From Thiothrix subterranea (GTDB lineage Bacteria; Pseudomonadota; Gammaproteobacteria; Thiotrichales; Thiotrichaceae), in the NCBI RefSeq assembly GCF_016772315.1, contig NZ_CP053482.1, positions 434,001 to 498,000 on the forward strand: 64,000 nucleotides of DNA, given 5' to 3'. Position numbers and translations under genes: made by a program. Below are positions 8,454 through 16,920 of the stretch, in pieces (the first letter of the stretch is position 1; every line of letters begins with the position of its first letter). Under the pieces are notes generated by a model. It did not search any database, was not told where the DNA came from, and worked only from the letters and a program-made list of their open reading frames with translations.

Positions 8454-8461
8454 TGTCGACA
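8454..8461. promoter_or_regulatory. TGTCGACA operator candidate, pckA site 3
   Basis: A perfect palindrome inside CATTGTCGACAC, ending 26 bp before the pckA ATG and just upstream of the GGAGG ribosome-binding site. At this position a bound protein would block the promoter or early transcription. I could not assign a convincing -35/-10 pair for pckA. Confidence 0.6.
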
Positions 8462-8487
8462 CTATACGGCGCTACCGGAGGCGTAAT

Positions 8488-10101
8488 ATGAGTACAACTG
8501 CTACACTGGCACAACACCTTGCCAGTACGTTGGGGCTTAAAAACACCAATAACCTTTACTGGAACCAGTCTTCCCCGGTTCTCTACGAACAAGCCCTCAA
8601 CCGCAGCGAAGGCAAAATCAGCGAAGATGGCGTCTTTGTCGCCTACACGGGTACATTTACGGGTCGCGCCCCCAATGACAAATTCATTGTGGATGACGCT
8701 GGCTCACACGATAAAGTGTGGTGGGGCAAAGTCAACAAATCACTCACCGAAGCACAATTCGACCAAGTATTGGCAGATGCCCTTCAGTTTTTGGAAGGTC
8801 GTGAATTATTCGTCCAAGACTTGCTGGCAGGCGCGAGTGAAGCCGACGAATTGCCAGTACGCATTATTTCGCAATACGCTTGGCACGCCCTGTTTGCGCG
8901 GAATATGTTCATTCGCCCCGACGACTTGAACCGCACCTTAGGCGTAGCTGAACCCAAATTCACCGTCATCCACGTACCGGATATGCAAGCCGACCCGGAA
9001 AAGCACGGCACGCATTCGGGCGCATTCGTGCTCTTGAACCTGACACGCGGGCTGATCTTGATTGGTGGCACGCATTACGCGGGCGAAATCAAGAAATCCA
9101 TTTTCTCGGTGCTCAACTATTTGTTGCCACAGCGCGGTATTATGTCGATGCACGCTTCTGCCAATGTTGGCAAAGATGGCGATGTGGCGATTCTGTTTGG
9201 CTTGTCCGGCACGGGTAAAACCACGCTCTCGGCAGACCCAAATCGCGCCCTGATTGGCGATGACGAACACGGCTGGAGCGATAACGGCGTGTTCAATCTG
9301 GAAGGCGGTTGTTACGCCAAAGTGATTAACTTGTCGGCAGAACAAGAGCCGATGATCTACAAAACCACCCAAACCTTCGGCACGGTGCTGGAAAACGTGG
9401 TGATGGATCAAGCGACCCGCAAGCTGAATCTGGACGACAATAGCATCACTGAAAACACCCGTGCCAGTTACCCGATTACGCAAATTCCGGGCGCGTTATA
9501 CCCCGGCAAAGCCGGTCATCCTAAGCACATTATTATGCTGACCTGCGATGCGTTTGGCGTATTGCCACCGATTTCCAAGCTCACCACTGAGCAGGCGATG
9601 TACCACTTTATTTCCGGTTACACCGCCAAAGTCGCGGGTACAGAAAAAGGCGTGACGGAACCCACCGCGACCTTCAGCACGTGCTTTGGTGCGCCCTTCA
9701 TGGCGTTGCACCCCTCGGTGTATGCGGACTTGCTCGGTGCGAAAATCAATGAACATGGCGTATCTTGCTGGCTGGTCAATACCGGCTGGACAGGCGGCGG
9801 CTATGGCGTGGGCAAACGCATGAATATTCATCATACTCGTAGCATGGTGAATGCCGCGTTGAATGGGGATTTGGATCAGGTTGATACCCGCCGCGATGCG
9901 ATTTTCGGTTTGAACATCCCGGTTTCGTGCCCGGATGTGCCGTCCGACGTATTGGAACCGTCATCGACATGGGCGGATAAAGCGGCATATACCACGAAAG
10001 CGACCTATCTGGCGTCACTGTTCCACAAGAACTTTGCGCAATACAGTGCGGGTGTTTCTGCTGCTATTTGCGCGGCTGCGCCATTGCAAGGCAAGGAATA
10101 A
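8488..10101 (+). CDS. pckA: Phosphoenolpyruvate carboxykinase (ATP)
   Basis: A 537-residue enzyme, the normal length for ATP-dependent PEPCK, which converts oxaloacetate and ATP to PEP, CO2 and ADP in gluconeogenesis. The kinase P-loop GLSGTGKT is at 238-245, followed by the metal-binding segment LIGDDEHGW; RGIMSMHASANVG precedes the P-loop, and the C-terminal half holds TAKVAGTEKGVTEPTATFSTCFG and the NTGWTGGGYGVGKRM block, all typical of the family. GGAGG precedes the ATG. The upstream region carries three TGTCGACA palindromes shared with the sucB promoter, implying common control with the TCA cycle. A GC-rich hairpin with a short T stretch follows the stop. Confidence 0.95.
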   Translation: MSTTATLAQHLASTLGLKNTNNLYWNQSSPVLYEQALNRSEGKISEDGVFVAYTGTFTGRAPNDKFIVDDAGSHDKVWWGKVNKSLTEAQFDQVLADALQFLEGRELFVQDLLAGASEADELPVRIISQYAWHALFARNMFIRPDDLNRTLGVAEPKFTVIHVPDMQADPEKHGTHSGAFVLLNLTRGLILIGGTHYAGEIKKSIFSVLNYLLPQRGIMSMHASANVGKDGDVAILFGLSGTGKTTLSADPNRALIGDDEHGWSDNGVFNLEGGCYAKVINLSAEQEPMIYKTTQTFGTVLENVVMDQATRKLNLDDNSITENTRASYPITQIPGALYPGKAGHPKHIIMLTCDAFGVLPPISKLTTEQAMYHFISGYTAKVAGTEKGVTEPTATFSTCFGAPFMALHPSVYADLLGAKINEHGVSCWLVNTGWTGGGYGVGKRMNIHHTRSMVNAALNGDLDQVDTRRDAIFGLNIPVSCPDVPSDVLEPSSTWADKAAYTTKATYLASLFHKNFAQYSAGVSAAICAAAPLQGKE

Positions 10102-10109
10102 TGCCTCAC

Positions 10110-10136
10110 GCCCTTCTCTCGCACGGGGAGAAGGGC
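10110..10136 (+). terminator. Hairpin downstream of pckA (repeat-family member)
   Basis: GCCCTTCTC (10110-10118) pairs with GAGAAGGGC (10128-10136) around a 9-nt loop and is followed by TTTC. It probably terminates pckA. Its sequence also resembles the shorter members of the dispersed repeat family seen at 41301 and 48277. Confidence 0.6.
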
Positions 10137-10194
10137 TTTCCGCCGTAAAATCCGCTATAGTGTGCTCTTAACCCCTGACCCCAAGAGCCACCCC

Positions 10195-11571
10195 ATGCCC
10201 GCTTCTTTCGCGAATTTGAACCTGCCACCCCAACAACTCGCCAATCTAGGCAACTTGGGTTACAAACTGATGACGGGGATTCAAGCCAAAGCTCTGCCCC
10301 ACGCTTTACAAGGCGCTGATTTAATCGGGCAAGCCAAAACCGGCAGCGGCAAAACCGCTGTGTTTGCGATTACCTTGCTGGCAAAACTAGACCCGCAAAA
10401 TTTCGCCGCGCAAGCCTTGGTACTCTGCCCGACCCGCGAACTCAGTGCGCAAGTCGCCACCGAAATCCGCCGCTTGGCACGTTACCAGCCCAATATCAAA
10501 GTCGTGACCTTAACCGGTGGGCAACCACTTGCCCCGCAAGCTGCATCCCTAGAACACGGCGCACACGTTATTGTAGGCACACCGGGGCGCATTAACGACC
10601 ACATCGGCAAACACACCATCGAACTCAGCCAAATCCACACGCTGGTGCTCGACGAAGCCGACCGCATGTTGGAAATGGGCTTCATGGAAGACATCGCCAA
10701 AATCATCAGCCTCACCCCGAAACACCGCCAGACGCTGCTGTTTTCTGCCACCTACCCCGACGACATTAAACGCCTGAGTGCGCAATTCCAACGCAACCCG
10801 ATCGAAGTCAAAGCCGAAGCCTTGCACACCGCCGGGGTCATTAACCAGTATTCGTACCTGTGCAATAAGACCGAACGGCTGGCAGCACTCGAAACTTTGC
10901 TGGCGCATTACAAACCGCGTTCGGCGGTGATTTTCTGCAATATGAAAGTCGGCGTGCGTGAAATCACCGAACATTTGAGCCAACTCGGTTTCAGTGTCAA
11001 AGCCTTACACGGCGAAATGGAACAGCGTGATCGCGACGAAGTATTCGTGCAATTCAAACATAATAGCTTCAATTTGCTGGTCGCCACCGACGTTGCCGCA
11101 CGCGGGTTGGACATCGAAGACCTGCCATGTGTTATCAACTACGAATTACCGCACGATGCTGACATTTACATCCACCGCATCGGGCGTACCGGACGCGCAG
11201 GCAAGGAAGGCATGGCACTCAACCTCCTTACCGATGCCGAACGCCACAAACTGGCTGACATTGGCATTGCGCAGAAAACCGAACTGGACTACGAAGTGAT
11301 TTCCGCCCTGCCCAAAGCGGCGCTCAGCCCTACTCAACCCGGCAATGTCACGCTGTGCATTGCGGCGGGGCGCAAGGAAAAAGTCCGCCCCGGCGACATC
11401 CTCGGCGCACTCACCGGCGAAGGTGGCATTAATGGCAAATCGGTCGGCAAAATCGACGTATTGGAATACGCCGCCTACGTTGCGGTCGAGCGTAGCGCTG
11501 CCAAACAAGCGTTGAATTGCCTGCTGAATGGCAAGATCAAAGGGCGTAAGTTCAAAGTCAAATCGCTATGA
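10195..11571 (+). CDS. dbpA: DEAD-box RNA helicase DbpA
   Basis: A 458-residue helicase with Walker A AKTGSGKT (47-54), PTREL, TPGR, DEAD (153-156), SAT, and ATDVAARGLDIE with HRIGRTGRAG in the second RecA domain. The last ~75 residues (from GNVTLCIAAGRKEKVRP to GRKFKVKSL, including DILGALTGEGG and GKIDVLEYAAYVAV) form the DbpA-specific RNA-binding domain that recognises hairpin 92 of 23S rRNA; this makes DbpA, an assembly factor of the 50S subunit, a secure call. I took the ATG at 10195, which starts MPASFANLNLP and matches the family N-terminus, rather than an upstream in-frame codon at 10162. It is monocistronic. Confidence 0.93.
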   Translation: MPASFANLNLPPQQLANLGNLGYKLMTGIQAKALPHALQGADLIGQAKTGSGKTAVFAITLLAKLDPQNFAAQALVLCPTRELSAQVATEIRRLARYQPNIKVVTLTGGQPLAPQAASLEHGAHVIVGTPGRINDHIGKHTIELSQIHTLVLDEADRMLEMGFMEDIAKIISLTPKHRQTLLFSATYPDDIKRLSAQFQRNPIEVKAEALHTAGVINQYSYLCNKTERLAALETLLAHYKPRSAVIFCNMKVGVREITEHLSQLGFSVKALHGEMEQRDRDEVFVQFKHNSFNLLVATDVAARGLDIEDLPCVINYELPHDADIYIHRIGRTGRAGKEGMALNLLTDAERHKLADIGIAQKTELDYEVISALPKAALSPTQPGNVTLCIAAGRKEKVRPGDILGALTGEGGINGKSVGKIDVLEYAAYVAVERSAAKQALNCLLNGKIKGRKFKVKSL

Positions 11572-11653
11572 TAACGTTGTGAGGGATGTTTCATCCTCGG
11601 CGAAAACCGCTACTATATGTTCCTACTTTGTTTTGTAGAGCGTTAACAAACCT

Positions 11654-13012
11654 ATGAATAGTCTGGAATGGCGCGTCACCGCCTCCCTTGCTGCGATTTA
11701 TGCGGTACGGATGTTGGGTCTGTTTATGATCCTGCCCGTATTCGCGCTGTATGCAGAAACCTTCCCGGATTCCACCCCCGCGCTGGCAGGCTTAGCCATT
11801 GGCATTTACGGTTTATCGCAAGCGGTATTCCAAATCCCACTCGGCATTCTCTCGGATAAAATCGGGCGCAAGCCGGTCATTATCGGCGGTTTGCTGGTCT
11901 TTGCCTTCGGGAGCATCATTGCAGCACTGGCATCATCCATGTGGCTCATCGTGCTGGGGCGCATGATTCAAGGCATGGGCGCGGTGGCTGCCCCAACAAT
12001 GGCACTGGCGGCGGATTTGATTCGTGAAGAACACCGCATTCGCACCATGGGCGTGATTGGGCTAACCATTGGGGTATCCTTCATGCTGGGAATGATTCTG
12101 GGGCCGATCGTCAGTCAAGTGGGTGGTGTCCCCAGTATTTTCTGGTTAACCATGCTACTCGCGTTCTTGGGGATTGCCTTGGTGGTATTCGTGATTCCCA
12201 ACCCTGCACGCACCTTGCAACACCGTGACGCCGGTATCATCAAAGGCTACCTCAGCACTGCGCTTAGTAATGCGGCGTTATTGCGCATGAATGTGGGGGT
12301 TTTTATCCTGCATTTGGTGATGACCGCCAACTTTTTGGTATTGCCCACCCTGTTCACCCACGAATTGGGGCTGCCAACGGCGGAACATTGGAAGGTGTAT
12401 TTGCCGGTATTCATTGGCTCATTCGTGCTGTCTGTCCCGCTGATTATTATGGCGGAGAAACAGCGCAAGATTCGCCCGCTCTTGCTGGGTTGCACCGTCT
12501 TGCTGATCGTTGCCGAATTACTCATGGCAGCCGGTCATGCTCAGATCGTGTGGTTGCTGGTGGCCTTTTGGCTGTTTTTCATCGGTTTTAATTTCTTGGA
12601 GGCAGTACAACCGTCGTTGGTGGCTAAATATTCCGACGTTAACACCAAGGGAACCGCAATGGGGATTTTCAGCAGCTCGCAATTCTTGGGAATCTTTGCG
12701 GGCGGCGCACTCGGCGGCATGGTAAATCATGAGTGGGGTGCAACCGGCGTATTCCTGTTCAGTGCGGTGGTGGTTGGCATCTGGTTATTAGTCGCGCTGC
12801 AATTGCCCCAACCGACTTTTTATGCCAGTAAAATCCTGAAGCTGGATCCGCTGCTGTTTTCTGACCCGCAACGCTTGCACACCGAATTGCTGGCTGTCGC
12901 TGGCGTAAAGGAAGTCGCCCTCGCCGCCGAAGAATGCATCGCTTATCTGAAAATCGATAAGACCGCGCTCGATCAGGCGGGCTTGGATGCATTCTCACCC
13001 GCTTCAGCGTAG
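11654..13012 (+). CDS. yajR: MFS transporter, YajR-type
   Basis: A 452-residue major facilitator protein with twelve predicted membrane segments. The MFS signature GILSDKIGRKPVIIGG lies between the second and third segments. After the last membrane helix there is a soluble ~70-residue C-terminal domain (from about 385: LKLDPLLFSDPQRLHTELLAVAGVKEVALAAEECIAYLKIDK). This ferredoxin-like YAM domain and the total length match E. coli YajR, a proton-coupled efflux-type transporter whose substrate is not established. The gene stands just before ssb, 32 bp away, so the two may be transcribed together. Confidence 0.8.
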   Translation: MNSLEWRVTASLAAIYAVRMLGLFMILPVFALYAETFPDSTPALAGLAIGIYGLSQAVFQIPLGILSDKIGRKPVIIGGLLVFAFGSIIAALASSMWLIVLGRMIQGMGAVAAPTMALAADLIREEHRIRTMGVIGLTIGVSFMLGMILGPIVSQVGGVPSIFWLTMLLAFLGIALVVFVIPNPARTLQHRDAGIIKGYLSTALSNAALLRMNVGVFILHLVMTANFLVLPTLFTHELGLPTAEHWKVYLPVFIGSFVLSVPLIIMAEKQRKIRPLLLGCTVLLIVAELLMAAGHAQIVWLLVAFWLFFIGFNFLEAVQPSLVAKYSDVNTKGTAMGIFSSSQFLGIFAGGALGGMVNHEWGATGVFLFSAVVVGIWLLVALQLPQPTFYASKILKLDPLLFSDPQRLHTELLAVAGVKEVALAAEECIAYLKIDKTALDQAGLDAFSPASA

Positions 13013-13044
13013 AATCTCGCGAAATATTGACATAAGGAACGAAC

Positions 13045-13548
13045 ATGGCAAATGGTATCAACAAAGTCATTCTGGTCGGCACGGTGGGCAGAGACCCTGA
13101 GATGAAATACATGCCCAGCGGTGACGCAATCGCCAATATCAGTGTCGCCACCAGTGAATCATGGAAAGACAAAAATACCGGCGAGAAGAAAGAAGCCACT
13201 GAATGGCACAACGTGACTTTTTACCGAGGCTTAGCCAAAGTCGTTGGTGATTATGTTCGCAAAGGCCAATTACTTTACGTCGAAGGCAGCCTGAAAACCC
13301 GTTCGTGGGAAAAAGATGGGCAAAAACACTACCGCACCGAAGTAAACGCCACCGATATGAAAATGCTGGGCGGGCGTCCCGGTGGCGGCATGGGTTCGGG
13401 CAATTACGACGACTCATCCGCCGCCCCCGCGCAACGCAGCAGCAATCAAGGCGCTGGCGGTGGTTACGGCGGCGGTGCGCCATCTGCTCCGGCGGACAAT
13501 GCCTCCAGCCGTGGCTTTGAAGACTTTGATGACGACATCCCATTCTAA
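13045..13548 (+). CDS. ssb: Single-stranded DNA-binding protein
   Basis: A 167-residue SSB. Residues 1-110 form the OB fold, starting [19 protein letters not shown] and including [23 protein letters not shown] Gly/Ser/Ala/Gln-rich flexible linker follows (about 115-155). The acidic tip DFDDDIPF (160-167) is the docking site for replication and repair partners. AAGGAACGAAC precedes the ATG. The region after the stop is unusual: a series of hairpins ends in a strong terminator about 200 bp downstream. Confidence 0.96.
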   Translation: MANGINKVILVGTVGRDPEMKYMPSGDAIANISVATSESWKDKNTGEKKEATEWHNVTFYRGLAKVVGDYVRKGQLLYVEGSLKTRSWEKDGQKHYRTEVNATDMKMLGGRPGGGMGSGNYDDSSAAPAQRSSNQGAGGGYGGGAPSAPADNASSRGFEDFDDDIPF

Positions 13549-13774
13549 GCAGTATCTAGGGCATACCCTTGCCTAAGCTGGTCTTGATGCCAGTAGGCAA
13601 GTAAACCCTTAGTCTCTACAATATTTCTCAGTGCTTGTACTGGAGAGCGCGTAAGACGCCAGCTAGGAGGAATGCAAGCACATAACAATGTTGTGACAAC
13701 CTATTTGTAAAATGACACAACACTAGAATTACAAGAAATACCTCAGAGCCACCCCTAAAGGTGGCTCTTTTTTT
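13549..13774 (+). ncRNA. Candidate structured RNA or long 3' UTR downstream of ssb
   Basis: There is no convincing ORF here. In order I see a hairpin at 13569-13600 (TTGCCTA-AG-CTGG paired with CCAG-TAGGCAA), a branched structure at 13631-13681 (GTGCTTG paired with CAAGCAC, with an inner CTG...GCG/CGC-CAG stem), an inverted repeat at 13689-13722 (TGTTGTG with CACAACA), and a strong intrinsic terminator at 13745-13774. Such an arrangement suits a 3'-UTR-derived small RNA or an independent ncRNA. No RNA family was recognised and no clear promoter was found. Confidence 0.35.
13745..13774 (+). terminator. Rho-independent terminator after ssb
   Basis: AGAGCCACC (13745-13753) pairs with GGTGGCTCT (13760-13768) around CCTAAA and runs into seven T residues (13768-13774). 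On the minus strand it has no T tract, so it serves plus-strand transcripts. It lies about 200 bp beyond the ssb stop. Confidence 0.9.
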
Positions 13775-13776
13775 GT

Positions 13777-14490
13777 TTAGTTCTCAAAGCCTTGACCAAT
13801 CCACGCCGTCAGCGTTTCATGGAACATCACATCGGTCAATTCCTCGATAATCGCCGCTTCAATGTCTTCCGCTTCGTGATCCTGCACTTCGGTTTGCGCC
13901 GTTTCCAGCATTTCGGCACGGACTTGCGCCAAATACGCCAAAATTTCTTCCGCTTCGGTGCGTTCAATCGGCAGCATTCCAAAACTAAAAATGTTCTGGT
14001 TATTCGGCAGCTTTAGTAAACGCGACGCAATGCAAATATTGGTGGGAATATTGGTCGCATCCAACTGTGCCAACACGCTTGGCTCATCCGAACCTAGACG
14101 GCGCACTTCCACTTTTTTACCGACTTTGCCAACCACTTCCCACAACGCGAGTTCGGAATGTGCAAACGCATCCAGATACTGGCAAGCGAACGATTTATCT
14201 TCCTGTTGCACACGAGCACGAATGAAGGCTTCCAGCACACTTTCGCCGTCTTCATTGGTTTCGGTCGTCACAAAATGTTCAAACACATGCGAATGCGCCA
14301 TTTGCCCTAAGGGTTCTTCGTCAAGATAATCCAGCACTTCATCGCCGGATAATTCCAGCATTTCAGCGGCATAAGCAATCGCATCCGAGAAGACTTCAAC
14401 CATCCACTCTTCCCACGGCGGGTTAGCAATATAAGCACTCAGCAGTTCCATTGCGCCGCTGACTTGTTGTTCCTGTTCGGCTGTAATCAT
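13777..14490 (-). CDS. Acidic conserved-looking protein of unknown function
   Basis: A 237-residue soluble protein, strongly acidic (many Glu and Asp, e.g. LDYLDEEP, QTEVQDHEAEDIEAAIIEEL). It is mostly alpha-helical with no signal or membrane segment. One beta-like central part (about 125-175, VGKKVEVRRLGSDEPSVLAQLDATNIPTNICI) resembles a small regulatory or substrate-binding domain, but I cannot name it. The gene is followed by the ssb terminator region on the other strand and is preceded 37 bp away by radC in the same direction, so radC and this gene may share a transcript. No function is assigned. Confidence 0.55.
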   Translation of the reverse strand: MITAEQEQQVSGAMELLSAYIANPPWEEWMVEVFSDAIAYAAEMLELSGDEVLDYLDEEPLGQMAHSHVFEHFVTTETNEDGESVLEAFIRARVQQEDKSFACQYLDAFAHSELALWEVVGKVGKKVEVRRLGSDEPSVLAQLDATNIPTNICIASRLLKLPNNQNIFSFGMLPIERTEAEEILAYLAQVRAEMLETAQTEVQDHEAEDIEAAIIEELTDVMFHETLTAWIGQGFEN

Positions 14491-14527
14491 GGGATAAATC
14501 CTTTTTTAATGGTGGTAAACGGTTATT

Positions 14528-15199
14528 CTACAACAACCCGCGTTCGGCAAACGAGACTACTTGATCGCCGATCACAAAATGATCCAACACCCTGACATCA
14601 ATTAAATGCAGGGCATCTTTGAGCTTTTGGGTAATGCGCTCATCCGCCTGACTGGGTTCGGCAACGCCGGAAGGATGATTATGCGCGAAAATAATTGCCG
14701 CTGCATTGTGATGCAACGCACGGCGCACCACTTCACGCGGGTGTACACTTGCCCCGTCAATCGTACCGCGAAACAGCTCTTCGTACTGAATCACCCGGTG
14801 GCGATTATCGAGAAATAAGCAGGCGAATACCTCAAAACGGTAATCGCGCAATTTGGAGGTCAGGTAAAAACGCACCGCTTCAGGGTCACTCAAAGCGTCC
14901 CCGCGCCGCATTTTTTCACTGAGGTAACGTTTGGACATTTCCAATACCGCTTGCAGTTGCACGTATTTGGCTTCCCCCATACCGTGCGTTGCACAAAAAT
15001 TTTGTGCGTCTGCATCAAATAATTGCCGTAAACTACCGAACGTTTGCAGCAGTTCGCGTGAGAGGTCAACCGCCGTTTTGCCCTTGACCCCGACACGCAG
15101 AAAAATGGCCAGTAATTCGGCATCGGACAAGGCTGGTGCGCCGCGTAACATCAATTTCTCACGCGGGCGTTCATCAAGAGGCCAGTCAGTAATTGCCAT
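14528..15199 (-). CDS. radC: RadC family JAB/JAMM-domain protein
   Basis: A 223-residue protein matching RadC in length and layout: an N-terminal helix-hairpin-helix region (about 1-75, [24 protein letters not shown]) and a C-terminal JAMM metalloprotease-like domain. The JAMM motif H-x-H-x10-D is visible as [15 protein letters not shown], with the conserved upstream segment HREVVRRAL written here as [15 protein letters not shown]. The family was named for a supposed recombination-repair role that was later withdrawn, so the true function is uncertain. It is divergent from coaBC, as in many proteobacteria. Confidence 0.92.
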   Translation of the reverse strand: MAITDWPLDERPREKLMLRGAPALSDAELLAIFLRVGVKGKTAVDLSRELLQTFGSLRQLFDADAQNFCATHGMGEAKYVQLQAVLEMSKRYLSEKMRRGDALSDPEAVRFYLTSKLRDYRFEVFACLFLDNRHRVIQYEELFRGTIDGASVHPREVVRRALHHNAAAIIFAHNHPSGVAEPSQADERITQKLKDALHLIDVRVLDHFVIGDQVVSFAERGLL

Positions 15200-15251
15200 G
15201 GGTTTCGCTTTTATTGTTGAGTAGGATTCAAGGGTTTAGAACACAAATTTT

Positions 15252-16475
15252 ATGGCATTCCTTCCTGGTAAGAACATCCTTTTAGGGATAAGTGGCGGTA
15301 TCGCCGCCTACAAATCCGCTGAACTGACACGTTTGTTAGTGAAAAGCGGCGCAAACGTGCGGGTATGCATGACCGCATCCGCCCAAGCCTTCATTACCCC
15401 GCTGACGCTGCAAGCCTTGTCCGGCAACCCGGTGCATACCGAATTGCTCGACCCGCAAGCCGAAATGGGCATGGGGCATATCGAATTGGCACGTTGGGCA
15501 GATGTCATTCTGATTGCGCCCGCCACCGCCAATACCTTGGCACGCTTAACCTGGGGCATGGCGGACGATTTGTTGAGTACGGTTTGCCTTGCCTCCACTG
15601 CCCGCGTGATTGTTGCCCCGGCAATGAATCAGCAAATGTGGAAACATGCCGCCACCCAGCACAATCTGCAAACCCTGCAAACACGCGGCGTGACGGTGTT
15701 CGGCCCGGCGGAAGGTGTGCAAGCCTGTGGCGATACCGGCTTAGGGCGAATGCTCGAACCTGCCGACATTGTGCGTGAACTGGAAACCTGTTGTGCCACC
15801 AGTCAATTACTGCAAGGGGTGCGCGTCTTAATCACCGCTGGCCCTACCCGCGAAGCGATTGATCCGGTGCGCTTTCTCACCAATCGCAGTTCCGGCAAAA
15901 TGGGTTACGCCGTTGCATCAGCAGCGGTCAACATGGGGGCAGAAGTCATGTTGGTTTCCGGGCACGTGGCGTTAGATTGTCCCGCTGGAGTAAGCCGCGT
16001 TATCACCGAATCGGCAGCCGATATGCTCAACGCCACCCATGAAGCCGCTAAACAAGCGGATGTATTCATTGCCACTGCCGCCGTTGCCGATTACACCCCC
16101 ATTAATGTGGCAGACCGCAAAATCAAAAAGAACGCGGCTACCCTTAATCTGGAAATGCAGCGCACCACCGATATTTTGGCTACCATCAAACAAACCTACC
16201 CGCACCTGTTCACCGTAGGCTTTGCCGCCGAAACCCACGACTTGATGACCTACGCCCGCAGCAAACTGGAACGCAAAAACATCGACATGATTGCCGCGAA
16301 TTCGGTGGCGGATGGCAAAGCCTTCGACCAACCCACCAATGCGCTCGAAGTGGTATGGAAAGACGGGCATACCTCCCTGCCTGAAATGGACAAACACGCG
16401 CTTGCCACCGCCTTGATGCAATTAGTGGCAGCCCAATACCTGCAACGGAAGCAACCGACACATGACCACGATTGA
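15252..16475 (+). CDS. coaBC: Bifunctional phosphopantothenoylcysteine decarboxylase / phosphopantothenate-cysteine ligase
   Basis: A 407-residue enzyme of coenzyme A synthesis. The N-terminal CoaC half (about 1-185) is the flavoprotein decarboxylase: [14 protein letters not shown], the catalytic-His segment [11 protein letters not shown], the ATANTLARL loop and the PAMNQQMW substrate loop with [10 protein letters not shown]. The C-terminal CoaB half (about 186-407) is the CTP-dependent ligase: [24 protein letters not shown] and KIKKN. It overlaps dut by 14 bp, the gene order seen in many gammaproteobacteria. Confidence 0.95.
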   Translation: MAFLPGKNILLGISGGIAAYKSAELTRLLVKSGANVRVCMTASAQAFITPLTLQALSGNPVHTELLDPQAEMGMGHIELARWADVILIAPATANTLARLTWGMADDLLSTVCLASTARVIVAPAMNQQMWKHAATQHNLQTLQTRGVTVFGPAEGVQACGDTGLGRMLEPADIVRELETCCATSQLLQGVRVLITAGPTREAIDPVRFLTNRSSGKMGYAVASAAVNMGAEVMLVSGHVALDCPAGVSRVITESAADMLNATHEAAKQADVFIATAAVADYTPINVADRKIKKNAATLNLEMQRTTDILATIKQTYPHLFTVGFAAETHDLMTYARSKLERKNIDMIAANSVADGKAFDQPTNALEVVWKDGHTSLPEMDKHALATALMQLVAAQYLQRKQPTHDHD

Positions 16476-16917
16476 ATACAAAATCCTCGACCCACGCATT
16501 GGCACTGAATTTCCCCTGCCTGAATATGCCACCAATGGCTCAGCGGGCATGGATTTACGCGCCTGTTTGGATGCACCGCTGGTATTGAATGCAGGGGATA
16601 CGGAACTCATTCCAACCGGTATTGCGATTCATATTGGCGACCCAACGCTTGCCGCCGTCATCTTGCCGCGCTCTGGACTGGGTCATAAACACGGGATTGT
16701 GCTGGGAAATCTGGTCGGTTTGATTGATTCGGACTACCAAGGGCAATTGTTCATTTCCTGCTGGAATCGGAGTAACGACAGCTTCACCATTCAACCGGGT
16801 GAACGCATTGCGCAACTGGTGTTTGTACCGGTGGTGCAAGTCGCGCTGCAATCGGTTGACGATTTCGATCAGTCGCACCGTGGTGAAGGCGGTTTTGGGC
16901 ATTCCGGTAGGCACTAA
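16462..16917 (+). CDS. dut: dUTP diphosphatase
   Basis: A 151-residue trimeric dUTPase that hydrolyses dUTP to dUMP and PPi, keeping uracil out of DNA and supplying thymidylate synthesis. The five family motifs are visible: 1, GSAGMDLRA; 2, [10 protein letters not shown]; 3, [11 protein letters not shown]; 4, [12 protein letters not shown]; 5, the C-terminal [12 protein letters not shown] arm that closes over the active site. The start lies 14 bp inside coaBC and algC follows after 3 bp, so the three genes are translationally linked. Confidence 0.96.
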   Translation: MTTIEYKILDPRIGTEFPLPEYATNGSAGMDLRACLDAPLVLNAGDTELIPTGIAIHIGDPTLAAVILPRSGLGHKHGIVLGNLVGLIDSDYQGQLFISCWNRSNDSFTIQPGERIAQLVFVPVVQVALQSVDDFDQSHRGEGGFGHSGRH

Positions 16918-16920
16918 ACC

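Noticed and set aside
13672-13710. A 12-codon ORF after AGGAGG in the ssb downstream region
   Set aside because: The AGGAGG ends one base before the ATG, too close for initiation, and the peptide has no recognisable feature.
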